A DNA stretch of 64,000 nt, from NCBI GenBank assembly GCA_002110485.1, contig MOWL01000068.1:62001-126000 (forward strand), read 5' to 3'. Of the stretch, positions 34,293-45,756 are shown piece after piece (within the stretch, counting starts at the first letter, position 1; every line of letters starts with the position of its first letter). A program made the translations under genes and the position numbers. This DNA is from Emergomyces orientalis. Taxonomy: Eukaryota; Ascomycota; Eurotiomycetes; Onygenales; Ajellomycetaceae. The notes under the pieces were generated by a model. That model searched no databases, had not been told where the DNA came from, and was given only the letters and a program-made list of their open reading frames with translations.

Positions 34293-35490
34293 TGTCTGAG
34301 TGTAGCGACAGAGTTGAGTTGGTGTAATTTTCGCACGAAGTAATTCACTACTGGTACTTGAGGTACCAGGAAGCCACAGGGTATGATGTTGAATGTTGGA
34401 GGTTTTTTGATATAGCCTGCTTATGTAACCCCCTGGCTGCCTAGTGCTTACCTAATCTCCAGCTTGACCTCCTCACTCTACTTCCTACCCAACCATTCCT
34501 TGTCCTTCTCCTCTACATATTGGCTATCACGGAGGACAGAATGCGTCTATCAGCTTTACTGATAGTATTTTAACTGATATGAATATTTGTTTCATCAACT
34601 TCAGGGCAGCAGAGCCTGTTCCTTCATAACCTTGCTGTTCTTGTCAGTTGAATTGAAGTAGTAGTTAGTACCAACTAACTGGTACTACTAGCAAGGGGTG
34701 AGGATAAAGCAGCAAGCCTCTTGCACTAATCTAGATCAGGAACATCTGAGTCTCACAGAAACGACCGTTGTAACAAGCTTGATGAGATCTCAAGACATAC
34801 CTTTTCTAATGACAGACCTGAGAATCGCAGCTTTCTTTTCATGTGAGTTGCAGTTCCACTGGACTTGTCCTTTAGAACCAGTTCCACACTATTGCTATCA
34901 AGCATTCCATCTTGTCATCTCCATTGCCATCTTCTATCTGCATACCAGAAGAATAAGAGTAACCAGCTATGACACCCTGTCACGGCGCTCTACCGCTAGG
35001 CCAAAAAGATCATAGAACCGCTGGCTCCCGCCAGCCGCCGCCCAGCACCCGTACTTATAGGAGCCCCCGGGGGCCTACCGTTACACACCCCTCAAATCAA
35101 GTTGGTGAAAATGAAAATGATGTGTGTGGTGAGTGAAGGAAAAGCATGCTCTGAATTGATGTCATCTGTTGTCAAGCGATTTTGAAAGTATGAGACTGTG
35201 AGATAGCCACCTGGAGAGATCATTATGATAAGAAATCTTCCTCTAATGCCTTCAATCCAAGCGGAAGCTCTCAAGTCTCTACATTTTACAAAACTATTCT
35301 CTTGTATTACTATTTAAGATATATAAACCTTTTCAGATGTGTAGAAAACACATGGATTTTTTTACAAGTACTTTATGAAATTGTCACGGCCATGAGACTA
35401 ATGCTGACTCACCCCCGAGAAGGGCCCGAAACGGTGGTTTCCACCCACCTTGTATTTCCCCGCTCTGCCAGCTACGCCATGCATACAGTG
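34293..35490. other. Transition into transposon-rich DNA
   Basis: No gene. Short hairpins occur at about 34,354-34,370 (TGGTAC/GTACCA) and 34,669-34,690 (AGTACCA/TGGTACT). A tRNA-like block is at 34,966-35,005. Confidence 0.4.
34966..35005 (-). repeat. tRNA-like A-box sequence, possible SINE fragment
   Basis: On the minus strand TGGCCTAGCGGTAGAGCGC matches the tRNA A-box consensus and D-arm start. A full B-box is absent downstream (only GGTTACTC-like) and no cloverleaf closes, so it is not a tRNA gene. A tRNA-derived SINE relic is one explanation. Confidence 0.25.
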
Positions 35491-35499
35491 ACAAGTACA

Positions 35500-37475
35500 T
35501 ACCTACCTGGTAGTGATTCTCCGCTGTTTCAATATATCCCCACTAATCAGAGGTGCTGCTGCAATGCCTGGTGGTGCCTTGCCTGATGGTGCCTTCATGG
35601 CCCACACAGAGGCCAGCCCCACTACACCCCCAGCGCCAACACCCTTCAGACCCTCCTCACCCGACAGCCCAGGAGCCTCTTGGAAGCCTCCAGCTGCTCC
35701 GGCTGCTGCACCGGCTACACCTCCAGCACAGCTGGTAGCTATGCCCGGAAGGCCCAGAAAACCCAGAAAGCGACCCATGCACTGGGCCCATATGAAGCCC
35801 CTGCGGGTGGCTTTAAGGTCAAGATCCTTGCAGGATTCAGGCAGGAGCTAGATACAGAGCTCACTGCTTATGCTACAAGCCTGGAACAAGCCCAGGAAGT
35901 GAGATTTGAAGGCCTTAAAGGCCAGATAAGCACCACTGTGCAGGCTCTGGAGCAGCACCTTTTGGCTTCTGAAGCTCAAACTAACACCCGGCTAGAGGCT
36001 CTAGAAGCCAAGCTGAACCTCTACGCAGATCAGCATGCCTTTTACCGGCAGCAGGAGCCCATGAAGAGGCCATATAGACCCCAGGACCCTCAGCGGGCTG
36101 CTGGGCTGCCGCGCGCACATCCGCGCGCCAAGACATTGACACATTGACGCCATCGCCATCGCCATCGCCATTGACGCCAACACCAACGTCCACGTCCACT
36201 GAGAATGAGCCATTCAGCAGAGCCGCTAATACACCAAGGCCAGGCTCCGGGGCCGCTGGAGCTGCTGGAGCCGTTGGAGCTGCTGCCGGAGCTGCTAGGG
36301 CGCTGACCCCTATACCCAAACCCCGAAAAGCAAGACAAGCACCGATAGAGCCCCCCCAGATCCATGCCCGATGGGCAGATATAGCCGCCAGCTAAAAAGG
36401 CTCAAAGCAGCACTCAAGCAAACACCAATCAGCCAAGTGATCTCAGGCCTGTTAAGGGAGAACACAAGGAAGACAGAAGGCTTATTTTTAGACGCTCTGA
36501 ACCCAAGCAGGCACCCAGAACTCCCAGGGAAGACATTATTCTGATGCTGAATTGATTTCTTAAGCAGAGAGGCTTTCCAGACTTCCTGAGAGTAGTTGAT
36601 GCCAACTACACTGAAACAGAAGCTCTATCAGTCCTGCTGGATAGAGGTGCACTTGCAGATATGCTTATTCCAGCACACAATGATCCCCTGCTTGCTGCCT
36701 GCTGTCAGGCAGATCCTGCTGTGATTGCTGTTGAGCTCAATGAGCAATGACACTAGGTAAAGGTGCATGGAGTACCAGTGAGACGCTATGGAATAGGGCC
36801 TGCAGGCCTCACCCTGGCCCAGAAGGAGATTGAAACTGGAACCAAGCACAGCTTGACAAGAGACCCTATTTGGCTTCACTCCATAGAGGTGGTTAGGGCC
36901 CAGGGGCTTCAATTCCCAACTATTGTGATTACAGTCAGGAGCATAGGTGAGGCCCGCAGGCTACCAGCGGATGGGCTTTGATTTGAAGGAACTAGACACC
37001 ACACAAGCCCTTTTTTTGAGGTTGAGAAGGATTCAGTCTGCTCTAGATGCTGCAGCATAGAACACAAGAGCTTCAGAGACTGTGGAGAGCACTCACTCTG
37101 CTGTCTGATCTGTGCTGGACTCCATGAGGCTGCTCAACATGCCTGCAAGATGGTGAATTGCAAGGCCAAGCAGGGTCAATCCTGCCTGCACTTCCCAGCA
37201 AAGTGTGCCAATTGCCAGAGGCCTCATCAGGCCAGCTCAGCTAACTGCCCCAAGGTCAGGAAAGCTCGCCGCCGCCGCCAAACCAGATCTCTGCCCAGAA
37301 TAGAGAATGTGATTCCTGCAACTCAGAAAGAGTCTGAAGGCTATGAAGACATAGCTTCTGAAGCTACTCTGACACAAAATGAGATCATGCAGAAAATGAA
37401 AACTATAGCTTTCTTTTCTCTATCATCTGCCTTCTCTTCTGTTACAAACCTAAGGAAACACCCCGCATAAACCAA
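35500..37475 (+). mobile_element. Tad1-like LINE fragment: ORF1 (gag-like) relic, GC-richer family
   Basis: Several broken frames line up as a LINE ORF1. A Pro/Ala-rich leader (35,510-35,850) is followed by a helical section (GGFKVKILAGFRQELDTELT, about 35,805-36,110), Ala/Gly repeats, and PPQIHARWADIAAS (to 36,395). Next come KVHGVPVRRYGIGPAGLTLA and QFPTIVITVRSIGEARRL (36,760-36,981), then zinc knuckles: CSRC, CCLICAGLHEAAQHAC, CANCQRPHQASSANCP (37,030-37,260). Stops include TAG where relatives have Trp (before VKVHG) and TGA where Arg is expected (after LPADGL). The element ends soon after ORF1; no RT follows. It is a dead 3'-truncated copy. Confidence 0.75.
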
Positions 37476-37689
37476 AGGAAAACCATTGGGTAGGAACAGA
37501 CCTAACGGAAGGGGCTGACGGAGACTAGCGACGGAACGGCGGGACTTGTCCCCGGCATACTAGAGACCACGTGACCAATAGCAATGATAGCCGTGATAGC
37601 ATCGTGCTATCAAAAGCTATTAGAAGCTATTGATACATCAGTAGCCATGATAGCTGTCTGCTATCATTGCTACCAGATCTACCAGAGGA

Positions 37690-37810
37690 TTTCATCATGT
37701 ATAATATAAACATGCTCATTACTCTTAGAATCAGAGAAGCTTATCTTCTTGATCATGATCAATCTTATTCTTCATTTCACTTTTTAATCAAGAATAGTAC
37801 TTCACTATGG
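37690..37810 (+). repeat. Dispersed direct repeat, copy 1
   Basis: Shares a near-identical core (CTCATTACTCTTAGAATCAG, then AGAAGCTTATCTTCTTGATC) with 58,040-58,150. Flanks diverge. It may be part of an LTR or another element's end. Confidence 0.75.
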
Positions 37811-38774
37811 CTATCAGTCGGCCGCTTTCCCCCGAACCAGCCCAATTCTTCGAATTAGAAGACGAAAAGACATCCATTTGAAAGCTCTTATTTAAGAAAG
37901 CAATTTATTCACTTTTTATTAAAATTGAGTGTGAGTTGATGAAGCTATTGAGAAAAATGTGTTTGCAATCTCTAAGAGAAAAGAAAATCACACTTCATCA
38001 CATAATTTCATCAGTTTCGGTCCAATTTACATAGAATTTTGATAGAAGCTAGAACAAACCAGATATTACAACTGTCTCAATTTTGAATTCATTCCAATCA
38101 TCTCTTTCTGAACAATTCATTGTCAAAATCTGCATGAAAACTCTGATTGATTTTCATGTTTCTTTGCACCAGTGCCAAGTCTTTTCCCTGTACCGCCCTA
38201 CCTCGCCTGGCAGAAAAGTGACAAAAAAATACCTCAGCACAGATCACACATGACCTACTCTTCAATCAGAAATTCCCCGAAACCTACCCTCTCTACAAAA
38301 CGGAACGAGAAAAAGTGGAAATATCAGTGTTTAAAAAAATAGCTTGGTCCCTGCAAGTAATATATATACATACTTGTATATATATATATTATTATATAAG
38401 AAAATAGTACAGATTTAGTCTGTTGATTCTTCATTTGCATACTCATCTGTGTGACTTAATAAATTACATTTATTAAGAGCTATCTAGTAAAATATATGAG
38501 ATTAATTTGAATAGAAAAGAAAATCTATTCAGTATTAATTCATATTGATATTTCAGGAATACAATCTTGATTTGAGATGGGGCCTATTTCAAGCAGAAAT
38601 TTTGAGAAGCTTTTTAAATTGAAAAAGATAAAATTTGCAAGAGTTAGAGTGTTTTTCTTGATTTAGCTCTGAGTAAATAAATCAAGAAAATTCTACACAA
38701 ATTCATATTTCTTTACTTCAGTGACTGATTCAGTTTTTGAAAATAATCTCAATTTTGAGCTGCATACTTGATAG

Positions 38775-38930
38775 ATGAGGAGAAGTTTAGAATATTGAAT
38801 ATTTCTGAATAGTTTTTATCAATTTCTCTGCAAAAAATTGATTTATTTTGTCAGTTTTTCTTTCAAAAACTGTCATTTCAATTGAATAATTTATTATTTA
38901 TTGAAATCAATTCTTTTCTCTTCATTTTAT
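38775..38930 (+). repeat. Dispersed inverted repeat, copy 1
   Basis: Reverse complement of 63,835-64,000 with few differences (shared GAATATTGAATATTTCTGAA and TCATTTCAATTGAATAATTT). Confidence 0.85.
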
Positions 38931-39159
38931 AGCACAAGAAAGAAGTCTGTGAAGATTTAATTGATTTATCTTTAAAAATCAATATTAGTTTATTAGATTC
39001 TCTTGAAAAATCTAATCTAGATACTATTTCTAGTAGAAAAAATAGCAAAAATCTGAGAATACTATTTAATTTGACTAATTATCTAATATACTCAAAGAAA
39101 TCATGCATAACTCATCTCAATCTGTGAACATGATGACTTCATGAAAAAATAGAAATAAT

Positions 39160-39973
39160 TTCATAGAAACTGTTTCTGAAATTGAGATTTTGAAGAAAAG
39201 AAAAAAAGAAGAAATAGACAGACACAAAGTAGATGAAGTGAAAAATCTACAAAAAATAGCTGATAAGCTATATAAACAGTGCATGTATGAAGAAAATGAT
39301 ACTTGGTTTTTGAAACAAAACCAAAGTGGAAAGCATGCTCTATTAAATGCAAAAAGAAAATCTTTTCTTCAATAATTCAATTGAAGCTTGGTCATGGATA
39401 CTTTGGCTTCTATTTTAAGAAATTTGGAATTGAGAGACCTCAAAACTGTGATATATGTGATTGTTTGAAAGATTCAGAACATTTATTGATAAATTGCTTA
39501 AAAAACTCTGTTATTAGAAATGATTTGAAAAGAAAATATGATATAGATCAAATAAATATGAGATTTCTGTTTCAAACTGAAACAGATATCAAATATTTAA
39601 TAAATTATATCATAGAAACAGATATTGCAACAAGAAAAAAAAAACAACAACTAGATATATAATAAATATGATTTAAATCAATTTATTATAAATATTCTTT
39701 GAGAAATTTTCTATATTAGTTCATTTTTTTAATTTTCTTTGTATTATCTTCAACTTTGAGTTTATTTTTAAAAAAATGTCTTAGTATTAAATTGTATCAT
39801 CTTTTATTTTTGAATGTGTCTCTTATTCTGGGCTGGAATTACTGTAATGGCAAGTGACAAGAAGTTACATGTATTTAGATATAGTTTACATGATAAATCC
39901 TAGTAATACTAGGTGGGCATCATAATCACTGATTGCATATGCCTTAATGGAAGAAAAAAAAAAAAAAAAAAAA
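39160..39973 (+). mobile_element. LINE A copy A1: 3'-terminal fragment
   Basis: The frame at 39,303-39,662 encodes the C-terminal zinc-knuckle end of the Tad1-type ORF2 (IQLKLGHGYFGFYFKKFGIE and CDICDCLKDSEHLLINC) and aligns with the end of copy A2. The 3' UTR follows with TTCTGGGCTGGAATT, a perfect 6-bp hairpin at 39,899-39,913, a conserved ATCATAATC-type box and an A-run ending near 39,973, where copy A2 begins. It is 5'-truncated inside RNase H. Confidence 0.8.
39899..39913 (+). other. 3'-end hairpin of LINE A1
   Basis: CCTAGT-AAT-ACTAGG forms a perfect 6-bp stem with a 3-nt loop, 40 bp before the A-tail. It occupies the same place as the A2 hairpin at 45,671 but has a different stem sequence. 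Confidence 0.8.
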
Positions 39974-39989
39974 TGAAGAAAATGAAGAA

Positions 39990-41351
39990 ATTCTTCTTAT
40001 TCTGCATTCACAAGCAAGACAACTGAATGAAATTATTAAGTTTAAACTTAATATTTCTTCAAATCTGAAGATAGTTTTGAAAAAAACTGAAAAATCTGTA
40101 TCTCAAAAAATCTCTTCTGAATCTCTTTCAAAAGAAAACACTGAAAATGAGACAAAAACCTATACTCAAGCTCTCAATAGCTCACAAAATATTGAAAAAG
40201 AAAAACAGCTGAAAAAAGCAGAAAAAATTTTCTCATTAGTTGAGAAAAAAGAACAAAGAAAAACTTAAAAAGAGATTAAATTTCTTGAATTAAAAAAACA
40301 GAGACTGATTTTAAAAGTTAGTGATAGAGCTATCTTTGAAAAATCTATTCTAAATGATTCTAAGTTCATTTTTGAACTTAGAAACAAAATCAATCAAAAC
40401 TTTCATTTTAAAACTCAAAATGAAGAATTCAAGTCAGTTATCTCATCAATTGAAATCTCTTTTCTGGGAAATTTAATTGTAATTACTGCTATGCCAGATT
40501 TCAGCTCTGAATATCTAATTCAAAATGAAAACTGTTAAAAAGAGATAGTTCAAAAAGCTCTCTCTATTGAAGTTTCATGTGAAAAAGATGAGAAATGAGG
40601 AAAATTTGTATTACATAATATTTCAGTTGAAATCTTTGATCATGAAGAAGACATGATAAATTTGAAAGAAGAAATTGAAATATATAATTCAATTTCTTTG
40701 AAAAAAATCCCAATTTGGCTCAATTCTTATGAGCAAAGACAAAGAAATCAAAATACTTCAGTTTTAATTACTATAAATACAATAGAACAGTCAAAACAAC
40801 AGTATATTGTAATTGCAGAATTGAAAATGAAAGTATTTGAATTCAAAGATTCAAGAGAGAATATTAAATCTCAAATTCAATACTTAAACTGTCAGAAACA
40901 TGAACACTTTGCAAATACTTGTAAAAGAAATTCTAAATATCAGTTTTGTGCTTTAGATCATAAAACAAATGAACATTCTTGCAACATATGTAGAAAAATA
41001 GATGAAATCTGCAATCACACTGAAATCAAATGCAGTAATTGCTATGAAAAGTACACATCTATTTCAAAAGATTATATTTTCATTTTCAAGAAAAAGTCTT
41101 TCAATAAAGATGTGAAATGAAGAAAAGAAACTCAAAATATAGAGAAAATAGATAAAACTACAAAAAGAAGAAATTCTCAAATGTCTATTTCTTCTGAGTC
41201 AAATTCTTTTTCAAAAAATAGACAGATCTTAAACTCTGTTACATCTATAAAAATGAGAAAAGATAAAGAAAATCTCATTTCAATGAAAGCAGTAGAAGTT
41301 CCAGCTCTGAATACAGATAATAGATATAATCTATTATCTGATTCAAAATAA
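39990..41351 (+). pseudogene. LINE A2 ORF1 (gag-like, CCHC knuckles), interrupted
   Basis: One frame encodes a charged, Lys/Glu/Ser-rich N-terminus (40,077-40,265: SVSQKISSESLSKENTENET), a middle RNA-binding-like section (KKIPIWLNSYEQRQRNQNTS) and zinc knuckles CQKHEHFANTC, CALDHKTNEHSC and CSNCYEKY (about 40,890-41,060). In-frame stops are TAA near 40,266, TAA near 40,536, TGA near 40,596 and TGA at 41,118. The protein would coat LINE RNA. The end RYNLLSDSK is typical of Tad1 ORF1. Confidence 0.75.
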
Positions 41352-41380
41352 AAAAGAAACACAGCTTCAATTTATTTCTT

Positions 41381-44300
41381 TTGTACATGTTTACTACACA
41401 AAATAATAATAAAAAGAAGAAAAAAACTATCAAAAATGCTTCAAAAATAACTTTTATTCAAAACAATGTTGATAGAAATAAAGATGCTATCTATTCATGC
41501 TTACAAATAGGCTTTGAAGAGCAAACTGACTTTATTCTATTACAAGAGTCAAATTTTGATATAGAACAACAATTTATAATTTCTCATTCAAGCTATCACT
41601 GCTTTTTAGAAGAGAAATCAGATGTAAAAGCAAGAGTTATAATATATGTAAGAAAAAGATCAAGATTTCAATTCAATCTAAAAAGTAATTATATATCTAA
41701 TTCTGATATTCTAGTTGGAGATATTATAGATACAAGAAATCAATTTGCCAGTATTCAATTGATAAATATTTATAATGAAAAATCACTGAAGGTAAATGAT
41801 AATTCATGAACAGTTGACAGAGAACTGCTGAATTTAAGTTCAGAAAAAAATACTATTATATATAATGATTTCAATGCACATCATATATGGTGGAATTCTG
41901 AATGTGATTATTCAATAAGATCAGAGAAAATAGTAGAGTGAGCTCTACAACATGAATTAGATATTATAAATGAAATTGATAGACAGATCTTCTTTAGAAA
42001 CAACTTAATGAAGAAATCAATCATAGACTTAACCTTTCTATCAAAAAATTTGATTGAAAACAAGATCTATAATTGATATATTAATTCAGAAGAAACATCA
42101 GAATCTGCTCATGAAGTTATTCAATTTAATATTGAAATTGATGAAAAGGAAACATGTGAGAATCCTCTACTATCAAATCAATATAATTTTGAAAAAGCTG
42201 AATGGTCTGAAATCAATAAGAGAATTGAAGATTTAAAATTTGAAAAAAAAGAAGAATTATCAAATTGGAATGAAAAGACAATAATAACAGATATAATGCT
42301 AGAAAGTAGAACTAATATAATAACTGAAATTATATTAGAAAGCATTAAAAACTTTATACCAAAGAAAAAGCTCTCAGAATTCTCAAAACCTTGGTGGTCA
42401 GAAGAAATAACAGAAAAAAGAAAAAATCTAGCAAAAATAAAAAAAGAATGGAAAGAGAATATCATATCTTATGAAGAATATAAAAGAATAAGAAATGAAT
42501 ATTTCACATTAATTAAAAAAGCTAAAACTAGCTGCTGGAATAAATTTCTTGAGAATGCACAGGGAAAAGAAATATTTAAAGCTTTTAAATATACAAAGTC
42601 TAAATCTGTTGCAAAGCTTCCATCTCTAAAATATAAAATAGAAAATGAGGAATATATTGCTCATTCTTTTGAACAAAAATGTCAGGCTTTTATGAAAATT
42701 CTATTTCAAAAACCACCTCAATCTGAACAATATAGTTCAATATGTGAATATATTGAAGATTCAAGATGGGCTTGGCCAGATCTATCTAGAAATGAACTTG
42801 AAACTGCTGTTTTTACAAGTTCTACAAAAACAGCTGCAGGACCTGATACTATAAATCATTTAATCATTCAAAAAGTCTTTCATTCTCTGAAAAATGAATT
42901 ATTTGAATTATTCTCTCAACTAATGAAGAATGGGTATCACCCTGAATGCTGGAGACAAGCAACTGGTATAGTTCTTGCAAAACCAAATAGAAAAGCTACT
43001 ATGCCAAAGTCTTATAGAATTATATCACTTTTGAATTGCTTGGGAAAAATTCTTGAAAAAATAATAGCAACAAGATTATCATATCTAGGCTCAATCACTG
43101 ATTTATTATATAATGATCAAATGGGTGGCAGAAAACAGAATTCTGCAATAGATACAGTTTTATCAATAATTCATGATATTCAAATGGCAAAAAATGAAGG
43201 CTTAGTTACAACAGCTGCTTTTATTGATATAAAAGGTGCTTTTGATCATGTTTCAAAGAATAAGCTAATAATTATTCTTCAAGAGATGAAACTACCAAAA
43301 GCATTAATAAAGTGGGTTATATGTTTTATGTCAAAAAGATATATTCAACTACTTTTTGACTCATTAAAGCAAGATATTACTGAAATTGAAATAGGAGTTC
43401 CTCAGGGGTCTCCAGTCTCACCAATTCTATTTGCTATATATACAAAAATCTATTCAAAGATAGAGAAATGGAGATAGTGAGATCTCCTAGCTATGTTGAT
43501 GATATAGGTCTGATTTTCAGCTCAAGAACAATAAAAGAAAATTGTGAAAATATTGAAAAAGCTGCGCAAGAGATATTTAATAGAGGAGATTTAAACCTAA
43601 TTCAATTTGATATGGAAAAAACTGAATTAATTCACTTTTTTCCAAAAAGATATGAAAAGGAAATAAGTTTAAATCTATTAAATCAAGAAATAAAGCCTAA
43701 ATCAGTTGTAAGATGGCTAGGAATCTGGCTGGATTCAAAACTCAATTTTAAATCTCATATTCAAAAAAGAATGGCTCAAGCTGAAAGAGTTTTAAATAGT
43801 ATAATACAACTTTCTAATACTGAAAGGGGTTTATCATTTCAAGCTATGAGACAGCTATACATTGCATGTATAGCATCTATTTCTGATTATGGTGTTCAGA
43901 TATGGTGGAAGAACCAGAAACACTTCATAGATAAGTTTCAAAAATTGCAGAATACAGCTTTAAGAAGAATTCTGGGAGCTTTCAAAACCTCTCCATGTAG
44001 AGCTATGGAAATAGAAGCTTCTATATCACCTCCTGAAATAAGATTTGAGAAGATATGCAAGAATTATGCACTGAGAATCATGAAAATGCCAGATATTCAT
44101 TCAATTAGAAAAAGAATATCTACATCTTATCCTCCAATTCAATCTGGAAATGACTTAGATTGGAATAGATATCTAGATTGGAATAGATATCTAGATTGGA
44201 ATGAAAGTCAAGAAAATCAAGAAAATGAGAGAAATAGAAAAAAAATCCCTTCTCAACTATATAGAGTATGCTCAATGATTAAAAATGAGTTCTCCTCATT

Positions 44301-45351
44301 AAATATTGAAAAGATTGAACACAAAAAGCTATATCCATGGAAAGAAAAACTAGGCTCAATGATTTCAATTGAAATAAGCGCATTATCAAAACCAGAAGAA
44401 GCTGAGAATCATAGAAGAATAATAGAGAAAATTGATTTTAAAAAGTCAATTCTAATCTATTCAGATGGTTCAATGAATGAAAATAAAGGCCTAGGAGCTG
44501 GAATAGCATATACAGAAGATAATTACAAATATACATCAGATTCATGGAATATTGGAAATGAATGTGAAGTATTTGATGCTGAATTATATGCTATTATGAA
44601 AGCTTTTAAACTGATAGAAATAAAAGCTTCAAAAAGAAAAGATATGAAAGAAGCATGGATTTTTTCAGATAGTCAAGCAGCTTTGAAAAGAATTCAAAAA
44701 AATGAAATTCATAATGGTCAAATGAATATAGAAGTAATTCTAAAGATATGCAAAAGAATTCAATTAAAATATAAGACAAAGATATATCTGAGCTGGGTTC
44801 CTGCTCATATAAATATACATGGAAATGAGCTTGCTGATGAAGCAGCAAAGAAAGGAACAGAACTAAATATTGCAAGTTCAAAAATAGTTTCATGGTCTTT
44901 TATTAAAAGAAAGATAAAAGAGAATTGCTTAGAAAAATGGCATAAAATATGGGAAAAACAAAGAAAAAGTCCTCACTATCTTAGATTTGAAACTAAACCT
45001 AAATGGAAATCATGCTCTATTAAGTGCAAGAAGAAGCTTTTCTCCTCAATCATTCAATTGAAACTAGGTCATGGCTATTTCAAATCTTATTTGAAAAGAA
45101 TATCTGATATTGAAAGTGAAAATTGTGAATATTGTGACTCTCTTGAAGACCCAGAACATATCTTAATGAATTGCTCATTAAATCAAGAACTTAGAGCTGA
45201 ACTGAGATATAAATATAAGCTGAGAGAAATGAATATGAAACTACTATTTTCAACTGAAATAGGCAGTCAATATTTAATTGATTTTCTCAATGAAACTCAA
45301 ATAGCTACTAGAAATCAATTCTATTTCAAAGATGAAAATATAAATGAATGA
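41381..45351 (+). pseudogene. LINE A2 ORF2: endonuclease-RT-RNase H, nearly open
   Basis: From 41,381 to 43,477 one frame encodes an APE-type endonuclease (ITFIQNNVDRNKDAIYSCLQ, FILLQESNF, NDFNAHHIWWNS, IDLTFLSKN) and the reverse transcriptase up to GVPQGSPVSPILFAIY. It contains only three stops, TGA at 41,807, 41,939 and 42,074, each where Trp is expected. A one-base loss in an A-run at about 43,443-43,448 moves the rest to the frame open from 43,468 to 45,351: catalytic SYVDDIGLIFSS, thumb, RNase H (ILIYSDGSMNENKGLGAGIA, DAELYAIMKA, FSDSQAALKRI, WVPAHINIHGNELADEAAKK) and the terminal zinc knuckle (CEYCDSLEDPEHILMNC). The RT and RNase H active-site acids are present. A DWNRYL triplet-like repeat occurs near 44,158-44,200. 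Confidence 0.85.
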
Positions 45352-45670
45352 GAATCTGAAATATTCTTTATAAAAACTGCTAGATATTATATAATATCTC
45401 ACTATTTCTTTTGTGTTAGAGTCTGTCTTTTATTTCCTTTGTATTCATGTCATGAGTTATTTTGTCTATCATTAATTTATTTTCTTTGTAATCACTTGAA
45501 AATTATATGAAAAAAAGAGAATATAAATAATCTTCAAAGATATTTATAAATAAATAAATAAAAAAAAGAAAAATCAATTTGCTGACTATTCTGGGCTGGA
45601 ATTCAAGTATTGCAAGTGTTATTTGTTTGAAGAAAAAATGTATAGTAATTAGTGTTAAAGTTAGAAAAAT

Positions 45671-45693
45671 CCTGAGACTCTTTGAGTCTCAGG
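45671..45693 (+). other. 3'-end hairpin of LINE A2
   Basis: CCTGAGACTC and GAGTCTCAGG form a perfect 10-bp stem around a TTT loop. It is followed, at the same 27-nt spacing as in A1, by a conserved box ending TGCATAT and then an (AAT)n tail. Confidence 0.85.
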
Positions 45694-45756
45694 TAGATAT
45701 CATAGTCTCTGACTGCATATATATCTATAATTGAAGAATAATAATAATAATAATAG

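Larger units (their letters stand above)
37471..39159. other. AT-rich CpG-poor DNA with dispersed repeats
   Basis: No coding capacity. About 37,690-37,810 matches 58,040-58,150 and about 38,775-38,930 matches the reverse complement of the window's right end. Composition changes sharply to A/T from about 37.85 kb onward. Confidence 0.6.
39974..45756 (+). mobile_element. LINE A copy A2: near full-length Tad1-like non-LTR retrotransposon
   Basis: AT-rich, almost free of CpG. It holds ORF1 (about 39,990-41,350), ORF2 with endonuclease, reverse transcriptase and RNase H (41,381-45,351), a 3' UTR with TTCTGGGCTGGAATT, a perfect 10-bp hairpin (45,671-45,693) and an (AAT)n tail (about 45,735-45,756). 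It begins directly after the A-tail of A1, so the two are head to tail. Known defects are four stops in ORF1, three TGA codons in ORF2 and one 1-nt frameshift. Confidence 0.85.

Noticed and set aside
34345..34690. MITE defined by TGGTACT-containing hairpins at 34,354 and 34,669
   Set aside because: The hairpins are short, the arms do not pair as terminal repeats and no target duplication is visible.
35503..36365. Minus-strand Gly/Ala/Ser-rich ORFs
   Set aside because: They are antisense of the Pro/Ala-rich LINE ORF1, which has family-typical motifs downstream on the plus strand.
41807..42076. Alternative genetic code (TGA = Trp) for this DNA
   Set aside because: The cellular genes use TGA as a stop (for example URC1 ends CAC TGA and eS1 ends with TGA), and TGG remains common in the LINEs. 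Mutation is simpler.
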